Position numbers and translations under genes: made by a program
Notes under the pieces: model-generated
What the model was told of the DNA's origin: nothing
Seen by the model: only the letters and a program-made list of their open reading frames with translations
Database searches by the model: none
Origin: a virus
Length of the DNA: 21,346 nucleotides
Reading direction: 5' to 3' (one strand)
IMG/VR virus record: IMGVR_UViG_3300042504_002032
Location: 1-21,346 of that record
Shown here: one piece after another, positions 11,582 to 19,079 of the stretch
How positions within the stretch are numbered: position 1 is the first letter of the stretch
Layout: each line of letters opens with the position of its first letter

Positions 11582-12565
11582 ATGCTATACGGAATTGATT
11601 ATTTAGGATTACCCAAATATACAGACCTTGCAATTAGAGAGCATCCAGAAGGTTGGGCAGCTGGTTGCTTTGCTAACACGTTTGGTAATGCTCTACCCGC
11701 AGTAGATCGACTACTTGGTACTGGCAGGTGTCCACATTTTAGAGTGCATTTACTATGGAGTGATGCTCATCGTTTTGGCGACGCTGATATTCCAACAATA
11801 AGGCAATTAGCACGCAAATACGAACTGCTTAAACGGAAGTATAATTTTGTCGTAATGGAGATTTCGCCATTTTGTGAGCATAACGTAAGCAATCCAGACA
11901 AATACCTAGATATTGTAAAACAGGAAGCACCTAGCTGTATCATAGTTAATACACCATGGCAGGGTGCAGTATCGCGACGCTATAAAAACGAAACGCACGG
12001 CACACATAGGCCTTTAGCTGGTAGCTATAATTACAGTTGGGATGGCACGTCTTGTGTTGACGGAGATGTAGAAGCAAGCAAAGCGCTACATGCTAGGTCA
12101 GACGTATACTTCTGGTGGCATCCTGCAATGAATGGCAGGTTAAACACTAACGATAAAACCCCCCGATCACAGCGAAAGGCTTGGCCAACCTCAGAGTTGA
12201 TCGACTCAATGATTTATCTTCACAATCCAGCAGGTAGAGTAAAACTACCTCGTAACTACCTGTGGAAATCTCATGCCGATAGACATAGTACACCACCAGA
12301 ACCACGAGCATATAAGCCAGTGCTTATTATGCCGCCTAAAGCACGTCGTGTTGAACTAGTAGCAGATAATGGCCAAGTTGTAGCAATAGCAGGCGCAGCA
12401 GCACCGTTTAACGATGGTAGGTTTAGGTACTACTGGCCTGATTTTGGCTACAAACTTGCTGAAAAAGCAGTACGTATACACAACAAGCCAACCTGCAAGT
12501 TAGTTGTTGATGGGAAGGAAATGGGCATTGTAAACCCTGCTTTTAGAGGGGGATCGTTTCGATGA
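11582..12565 (+). CDS. Putative TIM-barrel (glycoside-hydrolase-like) protein
   Basis: A 327-residue protein beginning immediately after the protease stop (TAA-ATG). Hydrophobic strands end in polar residues in the way of beta/alpha barrels: HFRVHLLWSDAHRF (about 52-65), NFVVMEISPFCEH (about 88-100, with a candidate catalytic Glu), SCIIVNTPWQG and SDVYFWWHPAMNGR. The last 80 residues look like a beta-sandwich (ARRVELVADNGQVVAIAG onward), perhaps sugar-binding. No signal peptide is seen. I do not recognise the family; glycoside hydrolase is an inference from strand and acid pattern. Its pairing with a secreted protease suggests action on surface polymers, but it could be virion-borne. Confidence 0.5.
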   Translation: MLYGIDYLGLPKYTDLAIREHPEGWAAGCFANTFGNALPAVDRLLGTGRCPHFRVHLLWSDAHRFGDADIPTIRQLARKYELLKRKYNFVVMEISPFCEHNVSNPDKYLDIVKQEAPSCIIVNTPWQGAVSRRYKNETHGTHRPLAGSYNYSWDGTSCVDGDVEASKALHARSDVYFWWHPAMNGRLNTNDKTPRSQRKAWPTSELIDSMIYLHNPAGRVKLPRNYLWKSHADRHSTPPEPRAYKPVLIMPPKARRVELVADNGQVVAIAGAAAPFNDGRFRYYWPDFGYKLAEKAVRIHNKPTCKLVVDGKEMGIVNPAFRGGSFR

Positions 12566-13074
12566 GTAAAACACCTGAAGAGATACCAGGCAAGCGCTTC
12601 ACCATTGAAGACATCCGCAGCTGGAACCCATGCTACGACCCCGCAAGGCATTTGCCTGAAGGTTGGAGCGGGACTGCTGCCGATATATTGCGGCATGAAA
12701 CTATTCCCGCCAAAGACAGGCTATGGGTTGTGTGCAGAGAAAATTTGATAGACGCAAAGACACTACGGCTTTTTGCTGTTTGGTGCGCTAGGCAGGTTGA
12801 GCATCTAATGATAGACGAGCGGAGTAAAAAAGCCCTCGAAGTAGCTGAACGATTTGCAAACGGCGAGGCAACCTCTGAAGAGTTGGCTGCTGCTTGGGCT
12901 GCTGCTGGGGCTGCTGCTGGGGATGCTGCTTGGGCTGCTACTGGGGCTGCTGCTTGGGCTGCTGCTGGGGATGCTGCTTGGGCTGCTACTGGGGCTGCTG
13001 CTGGGGCTGCTACTGGGGATGCTGCTTGGGCTGCTCAAGTTGCTCGACTATTAAAAATGGTAGAGGGGGAATGA
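12562..13074 (+). CDS. Hypothetical protein with Ala/Gly/Trp tetrapeptide repeats
   Basis: A 170-residue protein whose ATG overlaps the preceding stop (ATGA at 12562-12565). Residues 1-108 are a globular segment (RFTIEDIRSWNPCYDPARHL; AKDRLWVVCRENLIDAKTLR) that is probably cell-associated. Residues 109-158 consist of 12.5 tetrapeptide units such as AAAW, AAAG, DAAW and AATG. A closing helix ends VARLLKMVEGE. Similar Ala/Trp repeats occur in uncharacterised phage proteins; structure and role are unknown to me. The downstream ATG overlaps its TGA. The frame of the downstream gene is also open through the repeat. Confidence 0.75.
   Translation: MSKTPEEIPGKRFTIEDIRSWNPCYDPARHLPEGWSGTAADILRHETIPAKDRLWVVCRENLIDAKTLRLFAVWCARQVEHLMIDERSKKALEVAERFANGEATSEELAAAWAAAGAAAGDAAWAATGAAAWAAAGDAAWAATGAAAGAATGDAAWAAQVARLLKMVEGE
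12886..13035 (+). repeat. 12-bp tandem repeat array, about 12.5 units
   Basis: The units are variants of GCTGCTGCTTGG: position 4 is TGG or GGG, GAT may replace the first GCT, and ACT the third. Unit length is a multiple of three, so unit gain or loss keeps the reading frame. Other frames of the array are also free of stops, which explains long artefactual open frames on both strands here. Confidence 0.92.
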
Positions 13075-13658
13075 AAACACCTGAAGAGATGGCAACCGAC
13101 TACGCAAACAACAACAGCGGCAACTGTTGCGCCAACGACTTCCCTGGACTGCGGGAAGCATGGCTCGCTGGCTACAAGGCGGCGATGGAGCAGGTAGAAT
13201 ACTACAAAGCCCAAGCAGATAAGTGGCGCAATGAGCTAAGCAACTTAAATTATCGGTACGCTGCCAAATGCGAGGCTTATGCCGAAAAGTGCGCTGAGGA
13301 TGAGGGGAGAGATGCGATGGATCAGGTTGCTGATAAGCCAATATCGCTATCAGTCCGAGAAGTAGAAGAGCATATACATGAAGCTGCAAGCAGGGCTTTT
13401 CATCAGGGCTATGACTCTGCAAAAGGACATTACCAAACAGAGTGGATCAGCGTTAAGGATAGGTTGCCGGAGATAAATCAAGGATTTATAGCTTTTGTTA
13501 ATAACAAAGAAGTTTGTAACTGCGACCGCTATCAAAACAGAAGTACAGATGACACTCCTATTTTTTATGCCTCAACTAAAACAGGCTTGTTGATTTGTAG
13601 CTTGGAAAGCGTATCGCATTGGCAGCCGCTACCAGCACCGCCGAAGGAGGAGAAATGA
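13071..13658 (+). CDS. DUF551 domain protein
   Basis: A 195-residue protein from ATG 13071 (MKTPEEMATDYANNN), overlapping the previous TGA as ATGA. Residues 23-90 are helical and charged with LREAWLAGYKAAMEQVEYYK. The C-terminal part holds the DUF551 signature: EWISVKDRLPEINQGFIAFV (about 123-142) and VSHWQPLPAPP near the end. DUF551 proteins are common in phages of Gram-negative bacteria and have no established function. The opening TPEE matches that of the previous gene product, perhaps by shared origin. Its stop overlaps the next ATG. Confidence 0.85.
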   Translation: MKTPEEMATDYANNNSGNCCANDFPGLREAWLAGYKAAMEQVEYYKAQADKWRNELSNLNYRYAAKCEAYAEKCAEDEGRDAMDQVADKPISLSVREVEEHIHEAASRAFHQGYDSAKGHYQTEWISVKDRLPEINQGFIAFVNNKEVCNCDRYQNRSTDDTPIFYASTKTGLLICSLESVSHWQPLPAPPKEEK

Positions 13659-14212
13659 AAAACACCCTAGTGGGAGAACTTCCCCGGCACCTGTACTGTT
13701 ATGTGGACAGCAGGTTTACGCACAATGAACCGCAAGGTTTTATACCTTGTGTATGGTTTGGGCTAGTCTCCTACCCCGGAAGAATTTGGGGGTGCACTGT
13801 AATGCTAGAATCAGGCGCAATATACAGAAACCTGCCATCGCATTGTTTGGCATTTGATGCCGCACCTCAAACACCTTGGGAACCAGAAGAAGCGCAAACT
13901 TGGGATTGCTACGGCGAAGATTTTACCTGCTTAGAATACCGCTACCTAGCAGGGTTAGAATGTAAGGTTCAAACACAGTTTAGACCAGGGCAACATGAAG
14001 GACAGTATTTGTTTACCGTAGCTCCTGTTGGTGATGGCTTCTCTGCATATCCTGAGCAGGCAAAGGAGTTCTGCTTCATCCAACTATACAATGGCAGACT
14101 GACTATCCAACCAACTAACCTCGTCGTGTTTAAAGACAAAAGTTTCACAGATGATAACCTGCAATTTCCAACAGGGTTGAAACGACAAACTGACATCTTT
14201 ACAGTCGAATAA
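13655..14212 (+). CDS. Conserved-looking hypothetical phage protein (185 aa)
   Basis: ATG 13655 is chosen because GGAGG lies six bases upstream and it overlaps the previous stop as ATGA; an earlier in-frame start at 13619 would lie inside the upstream gene. The 185-residue product is rich in aromatic residues and Cys (LPRHLYCYVDSRF, FIPCVWFGLVSYPGR, TWDCYGEDF, EYRYLAGLEC), suggesting a compact beta-rich fold, with FCFIQLYNGRLTIQPTN near the end. It has no signal peptide or membrane segment. I do not recognise a named family. It ends the run of overlapping genes from 11582. Confidence 0.7.
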   Translation: MKNTLVGELPRHLYCYVDSRFTHNEPQGFIPCVWFGLVSYPGRIWGCTVMLESGAIYRNLPSHCLAFDAAPQTPWEPEEAQTWDCYGEDFTCLEYRYLAGLECKVQTQFRPGQHEGQYLFTVAPVGDGFSAYPEQAKEFCFIQLYNGRLTIQPTNLVVFKDKSFTDDNLQFPTGLKRQTDIFTVE

Positions 14213-14247
14213 CACTAAATCTTAACTTGCAGTAAAAGGTTCTGACT

Positions 14248-14556
14248 ATGGTAAATTCACGCGCTAAAGGTGCCGCAGGGGAGCGAGAGCTAGCAAACAA
14301 GCTAAAAGAACATGGCTTTACTGCTAGGCGAACACAACAGTTCTGTGGCGCAGCAGGTGACTCAGACGTAGTTTGCACCGAATTAACGTCATACCACATC
14401 GAAGTTAAACGAGTGCAAAATCTTAATGTAGACAAAGCTATAGACCAAGCAACAAGAGATTGCGGTGATAAAACTCCAGTAGTTATTCACCGCAAAAACA
14501 ATAGACCCTGGCTGGTAACACTATACTTAGAAGATTGGCTAGAGATCGTGAAATGA
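14248..14556 (+). CDS. PDDEXK-type nuclease, Holliday-junction-resolvase-like
   Basis: A 102-residue protein from ATG 14248, preceded by AAAGG. It has the layout of small PDDEXK nucleases: RAKGAAGERELANKLKEHGF (5-24, Glu12), a metal-binding Asp40 in GDSDVV, then HIEVKR with Glu52 and Lys54, and DKAIDQATRD with Gln67, followed by PVVIHRKNNRPWLVTL. Related phage proteins are annotated as Holliday junction resolvases or PDDEXK endonucleases and probably resolve branched DNA before packaging. Its stop overlaps the next ATG. Family membership is clear; substrate is inferred. Confidence 0.83.
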   Translation: MVNSRAKGAAGERELANKLKEHGFTARRTQQFCGAAGDSDVVCTELTSYHIEVKRVQNLNVDKAIDQATRDCGDKTPVVIHRKNNRPWLVTLYLEDWLEIVK

Positions 14557-14864
14557 CATTGCAGGTTGAAGACTACTTAGACCATGACGTAGCCACGCCA
14601 GAACATATCCTATGGTTAGCAGTCATAGAACGAGCAATCATAGATTACATAGATCCATCTTGCCGCATGACAAAACTAGAACTAGGGGCATTAGAATTGT
14701 TTTTCTTTTCTAAACGCCCTAAGCCTTGCAACTTAATCTATATTTGTCAAAACGTGTTTGATTATCCAGATGCTTGCGAAGCAATACGAACAAGAGTTAA
14801 ACATTTAAAAGCAGCAGGACCAAAATCGTTTAACAGAGCTAAACGATATAGAATTAGTTCTTAA
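14553..14864 (+). CDS. Hypothetical protein (103 aa)
   Basis: ATG 14553 overlaps the nuclease stop as ATGA, so translation is probably coupled. The 103-residue product starts MTLQVEDYLDHDVATPEH and includes ILWLAVIERAIIDYIDPS, LELFFFSKRPKPCNLIYICQ and a basic tail (NRAKRYRISS). Helices dominate and there is no membrane segment. A role in DNA metabolism with its nuclease neighbour is plausible, but no family is named. Its TAA overlaps the stop of the convergent holin gene, marking the end of the rightward region with no room for a separate terminator. Confidence 0.72.
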   Translation: MTLQVEDYLDHDVATPEHILWLAVIERAIIDYIDPSCRMTKLELGALELFFFSKRPKPCNLIYICQNVFDYPDACEAIRTRVKHLKAAGPKSFNRAKRYRISS

Positions 14865-15043
14865 CGCTTTTTCTTATCAACTAACGACCAAGCCTGCGCA
14901 GTGCCATACAGTATAGCACCGCCAATTACAGGCTCAGCAGCTTTGATAAATGTATCAGCATCACTCTCACTAATACCAACAGTAAGCAACCCACCAGCAG
15001 CAAGCGTTAGCAAATGTCGTACAATCGAAAGTATAATTGGCAT
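14861..15043 (-). CDS. Putative holin, Pam3-gp28-like
   Basis: ATG 15043 is chosen because AAGGA lies seven bases upstream; ATGs at 15058 and 15067 would add a few residues. The 60-residue protein runs MPIILSIVRHLLTLAAGGLL, a linker with SESDAD, a second hydrophobic segment AAEPVIGGAILYGTAQAW and a charged SLVDKKKR end. RH-LT-GG-L and the closing WS-DKKKR match small two-helix holin candidates of the Pam3-gp28 type. Holins form membrane holes that release or activate the endolysin. Neighbours (endolysin candidate and coiled-coil membrane protein) support a lysis module at the end of the late operon. Confidence 0.72.
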   Translation of the reverse strand: MPIILSIVRHLLTLAAGGLLTVGISESDADTFIKAAEPVIGGAILYGTAQAWSLVDKKKR

Positions 15044-15068
15044 ATACAGTCCTTCCATCTTTTTCATA

Positions 15069-15305
15069 TCATTTAACCTTATCAAGCTTATTATCGATCC
15101 GCTCAACCCTATCTTTAATAGCTAACAACTCAACGTGGATCACTTGAGCTTGAACAAATAACTCGTACTTCTTCTGCTCTAACTCACGCAAGCTGTTTTT
15201 AACTGACCTGTAATCCATGCCGACTAAGGTAACTACAATGCCTATAAGTGCTTTAACCGCTAGGTCCACCCAATACTTAACAGAAATCAAATCATGTTCT
15301 GTCAT
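15069..15305 (-). CDS. Membrane-anchored coiled-coil protein, possible lysis accessory
   Basis: A 78-residue protein with one transmembrane segment (VDLAVKALIGIVVTLVGM, about 13-30) followed by a charged heptad-like helix (SLRELEQKKYELFVQAQ; KDRVERIDNKLDKVK). This is the layout of an inner-membrane spanin (Rz-like) or a small XhlA-like membrane protein, but no embedded or nearby lipoprotein partner was found on this strand. Its ATG shares a base with the upstream stop (TAATG) and it lies between endolysin candidate and holin, which supports a lysis role. Function is inferred from topology and position. Confidence 0.65.
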   Translation of the reverse strand: MTEHDLISVKYWVDLAVKALIGIVVTLVGMDYRSVKNSLRELEQKKYELFVQAQVIHVELLAIKDRVERIDNKLDKVK

Positions 15306-15724
15306 TAGTGCACCCTCCCACCACCATAGGCATCAATAACTACTATTTCCGCTTCGGGAGTGTTCCCCATAAGTTCCATAAACTTTTGGAACGCCGACTT
15401 GCTTGCTAATATCGCTGACTCTTTTCCAAGTTTGCCAAACTGCAAACCAACTAAGATACAACCGTGCGTATCCTTATGCGTGTTACCAGCGTGAATCAAT
15501 ATATGATTACGCGCAGGTACGTCCATAATCTGGTAGGTCAAACCAAACCGAGGGCTACGGTGTAGCTTTACCTTGTAACGTCCAACTGGAATACAGCTTA
15601 TTAGCTTTTCATTGTAGCGCCAGGGATCCTCCAACGTTACCAACTCAGGCGAGCCATCGATACAGAGGACGCCCATAGTAGCGCCATTATGCTCTGTAAC
15701 TCTGACTAGCCTGAGCTGCTTCAT
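15305..15724 (-). CDS. DUF5675 family protein, endolysin candidate
   Basis: A 139-residue protein whose ATG overlaps the tail-fibre stop as ATGA. It has the DUF5675 pattern: VTLEDPWRYN (about 29-38), CIPVGRYKVKLHRSPRFG (44-61) and the block ILIHAGNTHKDTHGCILVG (75-93) with His78, His87 and Cys89. The His and Gly-Cys arrangement recalls L,D-transpeptidase-like folds, and these proteins often lie in phage lysis modules, so a peptidoglycan-cleaving role is likely but unproven for the family. Neighbours are holin and coiled-coil membrane genes. No signal peptide is present, consistent with holin-dependent release. Confidence 0.8.
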   Translation of the reverse strand: MKQLRLVRVTEHNGATMGVLCIDGSPELVTLEDPWRYNEKLISCIPVGRYKVKLHRSPRFGLTYQIMDVPARNHILIHAGNTHKDTHGCILVGLQFGKLGKESAILASKSAFQKFMELMGNTPEAEIVVIDAYGGGRVH

Positions 15725-16938
15725 GCCGTTTCAAGCTCTGCTACTCGTGCTTCGAGAGCTTCGACTCTTGCCGCAAGTTCCTGGACTGCCTTTGCAAGCA
15801 AAGAAACCATGTTCCCGTATGCCAAACCTTCAGGCTCTCCAGTCTCGTTATACATGACATACTCACTCAACCCGAGAGCGTGGACTTCCTCTGCGATTAG
15901 CCCTCCGAAAACAGTATCTCCATCATTAATGCCTTTATATGTAACTGATCTAAGCTGCAAAACTTTAGACAGCCCATGTGGATTGTCTTGAACATTTGTC
16001 TTGTATCTAATTGAGGAGGTTGAACGCTGGAGATTTCCATTTGAGTCTATGTTTATATTGACAGCAGAGGCCGTTGTGGCGTTATACGATCCGACTGCAA
16101 AGACATACCCATTGTCTCTAACGCCAAAGGTCTCAGTTCCCGAGGAATCTTGTACCGAGATGGCCTTGTTTGTTGTTGTTCCCGTACCTTTAACTGTAAC
16201 CCTCGTGGTACTAGCCGCCGGAGCTGCTCCAATTCCGACATTCCCCGAGGAGTCAATCTGCATCTTCTCTGCAATAGCGCCGGACGTATTGGCGGTTTGA
16301 AATGACAACCTACCAGGAACGATACCAGCAGAAACAGCAGCATCTACGGCACCAATTATCCTGGACGACACATTGTAGCTTGTGCCATCAGCACCGTAGA
16401 AGCCCAAAGAGCCGATATTGTCGTTGTTATTTACAGTGGTGTTTGTCCCTACAGATGCACCACGACTCTTTCGCAAGATTACTTCAGTGGCGTTGGTATC
16501 TGCTACATACCTTGTATTGGTGATTGCGCTGGCAGCTACAGAAGTTCCCTCGACTGCGAAAGCATAGGCAGGGGCAGTAGTTCCAATTCCCACCCGACCT
16601 GCGCTATCAATTCTGACTTTCTCAGTGCTGTTAGTAGCTATGCCAATTTGATTAGCAGCAGGCGAAAAAATGCCAGTGTCGATATCATTGCCAGCACAAA
16701 TAGCAGGTGCTGCCGCAGTCCCAGCACCTATGTTAACAGGTAAATTACCGCCTAAATTTAAGTTATTAGTGCAGGAGTTGCTACCATCCTTGTTAAGACA
16801 CTGGTTAATTCCAGTAGCAAAATCGTTGTCCTGAGTGTCATGGCGACCAGCTTCTATGCCGATACTAAGCGCTGCATCACCAGCCCAACCACCAGTAGCG
16901 TTATTTCCTTTCGTGTAGGTTCCTGCTGCCCAAGCCAT
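15721..16938 (-). CDS. Tail fibre with C-terminal S74 intramolecular chaperone
   Basis: A 405-residue receptor-binding fibre or spike. The N-terminus (GTYTKGNNATGGWAGDAAL) is probably the virion-attaching part. The middle carries repeated IDSAGRVGIGTTAP and IDSSGNVGIGAAP segments typical of beta-structured trimeric fibres. Residues from about 308 are a peptidase S74 domain: SSIRYKTNVQD holds the Ser and Lys of the self-cleavage site, then FGGLIAEEVHALGL and a coiled-coil end, VQELAARVEALEARVAELE. The S74 domain folds the trimer and is then cut off. The gene follows the internal virion proteins and overlaps the endolysin gene, at the end of the structural module. Confidence 0.9.
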   Translation of the reverse strand: MAWAAGTYTKGNNATGGWAGDAALSIGIEAGRHDTQDNDFATGINQCLNKDGSNSCTNNLNLGGNLPVNIGAGTAAAPAICAGNDIDTGIFSPAANQIGIATNSTEKVRIDSAGRVGIGTTAPAYAFAVEGTSVAASAITNTRYVADTNATEVILRKSRGASVGTNTTVNNNDNIGSLGFYGADGTSYNVSSRIIGAVDAAVSAGIVPGRLSFQTANTSGAIAEKMQIDSSGNVGIGAAPAASTTRVTVKGTGTTTNKAISVQDSSGTETFGVRDNGYVFAVGSYNATTASAVNINIDSNGNLQRSTSSIRYKTNVQDNPHGLSKVLQLRSVTYKGINDGDTVFGGLIAEEVHALGLSEYVMYNETGEPEGLAYGNMVSLLAKAVQELAARVEALEARVAELETA

Positions 16939-16946
16939 AATACCCC

Positions 16947-19079
16947 CTATGCTTCTGTAACTTTGCTTAATACTTTATTCACGTACAACCGAGTTTCTTC
17001 AGGCACCTTTACTATTTCTTTAATGTTGGCCCAAGTTACACGCTTGCCTTCTGCTTTTAGCTTACTAATAGCTTTATCAATGTTAAGTGGTCCCCAGTTG
17101 TACGCCGCTAGTGCAATATCAGTTTCGCCGTACTTGCTAATCATCTGCTGCAAGTAACGGCTGCCACCCTCTACATTCTGTTCAGGGTCAAACCTATCTG
17201 CAACACCTAAATCTTTTGCTGTGCCTGGCATAAGCTGCATTAGGCCGCCAGCACCTTTTGGACTAACGGCTTTAGGATTATTAGTAGACTCAACCTGGAT
17301 AACAGCCTTTACCAGTGGAGCAGGCGCATACTCTTCGCCAATTGGTATGTTTACATCCTGTTTCCCAATCTTTACAGATTCTGACTTTTGCGGGGCTTCT
17401 TTCATCATTCCCTCTAATGAAGCTAGCTCTGCCTCTAGTGCTGCAAGTTCTGGATCGGTAGATGAAGTGGCCATATCAATCCCATCAATACCGCTATCTT
17501 TCTGTGTTTGTGGCATTACAGCGCTACGACCGCCAAGCGTAGCAAGCAAAGTTGCCAAATCAACGGCAGATGGCCCGCTGCCTTGCAAAGACCGACCTGC
17601 GCTAAATAAGCCCTTGCCGATTAGCCCTTGTCCAGTAGGCGATCCAGCGGCAGCTAATGACCCTGCAAGGATTGCGCCTAACACTGGGTTACCTCCTAGC
17701 AAGTAGGTTGCACCAGGAAGCCCAGCCCCACCTGTCGCATACAACAACGCTCTTTTTAGATCGCTTGCTGTCATTGGTTGCTCAGCCGCCTTTTTGGCAC
17801 GAGCTAGTATTGGCTCAGCAATAATTACATTTTGCTTTTTTTTGTTAAGCGATTTTACTTCAGGCGCGTACTTCTCAATATGCTCTTTTAAATCCCTGTA
17901 AAACGCTCGCCAAAATCCAGGGTCTGCTTGTGGCCCGTCTTTATACTTTTCCCCAAATACCTTCTTTTGCTTATTGAGCACATCGAGCGAAAGTTTGGAT
18001 CTGCCAACCTGTTCAGCTTCCCAATCTCCAACTGCTTTTCTCATTGTTGGAGATTCTGATTTTGGAATTACATTCCCAAATTCGTCATATAGCGTTGGGA
18101 TGTTTGGCTCAACAAACTTGGATTCGTTTTTAACGGCAGCTTTGAAATCGCCTATGATGTTTTCGTATGACTTTACATCGGTTATGTCTACTCGATTGTT
18201 TTTAAGATATTCTTTTGAATGTGTAAAAGATGGCATTTCAATCTTTTTGCCACCCTTGTCTACATTTTTTATAGCCGTCTGTATTTGTTCTTCTAAGTCA
18301 TCTTTAAGCGCGATTGCGTTAGAGTATAAAACATCTGGATTTCTGCTTGGGCCAAGCGCATTTGTAGAAAGCAACTCATCAAAACTCTTAGCTACTTTGC
18401 TTTGATATTCGCCATCAACTCCTTCAATTAAGCTATTCTTCACAGCGGTCAAATCAGATTTGCGAACCCCAATGCTACTACGTTGAAGCGCAAGCCCAGC
18501 ATCTTCTAATCTGTTGGCTGTTTTTCTTAGTGCGGCCATCCCTCCAGATGCTGCGGCAGGAGCAGCTAGTGCACCAACTAATCCAGCATATTCACTTTCT
18601 GGTGCGTATGCTTGTGCCGCCTCACTGCCAAAATATGAAGCTAACCCTAACAGTGCCTCTTTAGCTGCTGGCATAATGCTAGTAAACGCCTTAGCTTTAC
18701 CGCTTGGCGTTGGCGCCATAAATCCAAGCGCGGTATTCAATTCTCCAAGCCCTGCGCTTTCTACAGCTTTCGATGAAATGTCTTTCATCATCTGTATCTT
18801 TGCTAGCTCATAAGCATAAGTATTCTGTGCTTCCTGGCCAGTAAGCATGTTCTTAATATCAGAAGCTACGGCACTTCCTGCCGCGATGCCTTTTGACATT
18901 AATCCAAACGTAAGCAGGTCGCCAATATTAAGCGCACCACCGCCAAGGGTAGCTGCAGCAGCAAGATTAGCAGTAGCTGGATCCATCCCAGAAGCTTGTG
19001 GTGCCACAGTTTGTGTGGCAGCTAATTGCGCATCGAGAGATGCTAGTTCTGCTTCTAGTGCTTGTAATTCTGGGTCCAT
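16947..19079 (-). CDS. Internal virion protein with C-terminal lytic transglycosylase domain
   Basis: A 710-residue virion protein. Residues 2-15 (DPELQALEAELASL) start a short coiled coil. Hydrophobic Ala/Gly-rich stretches at about 33-70, 160-185 and 445-490 could insert into membrane during DNA entry. DPELAALEAELASL recurs at 542-555, after which residues 585-710 form an SLT transglycosylase: catalytic Glu597 in AVIQVESTNNPKAVSPKGA, GLMQLMPGTA and ALAAYNWGP. In podoviruses such ejected proteins open the cell wall for genome entry. The start shares a base with the upstream stop (TAATG). The domain call is firm; the ejection role is by analogy. Confidence 0.88.
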   Translation of the reverse strand: MDPELQALEAELASLDAQLAATQTVAPQASGMDPATANLAAAATLGGGALNIGDLLTFGLMSKGIAAGSAVASDIKNMLTGQEAQNTYAYELAKIQMMKDISSKAVESAGLGELNTALGFMAPTPSGKAKAFTSIMPAAKEALLGLASYFGSEAAQAYAPESEYAGLVGALAAPAAASGGMAALRKTANRLEDAGLALQRSSIGVRKSDLTAVKNSLIEGVDGEYQSKVAKSFDELLSTNALGPSRNPDVLYSNAIALKDDLEEQIQTAIKNVDKGGKKIEMPSFTHSKEYLKNNRVDITDVKSYENIIGDFKAAVKNESKFVEPNIPTLYDEFGNVIPKSESPTMRKAVGDWEAEQVGRSKLSLDVLNKQKKVFGEKYKDGPQADPGFWRAFYRDLKEHIEKYAPEVKSLNKKKQNVIIAEPILARAKKAAEQPMTASDLKRALLYATGGAGLPGATYLLGGNPVLGAILAGSLAAAGSPTGQGLIGKGLFSAGRSLQGSGPSAVDLATLLATLGGRSAVMPQTQKDSGIDGIDMATSSTDPELAALEAELASLEGMMKEAPQKSESVKIGKQDVNIPIGEEYAPAPLVKAVIQVESTNNPKAVSPKGAGGLMQLMPGTAKDLGVADRFDPEQNVEGGSRYLQQMISKYGETDIALAAYNWGPLNIDKAISKLKAEGKRVTWANIKEIVKVPEETRLYVNKVLSKVTEA

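Noticed and set aside
12886-13035. CRISPR array
   Set aside because: The units are contiguous 12-bp coding repeats without spacers.
12805-13054. Long open frames of Ser/Pro or Gly/Leu repeats on both strands
   Set aside because: They are shadows of the 12-bp tandem repeat, which contains no stop in these frames.
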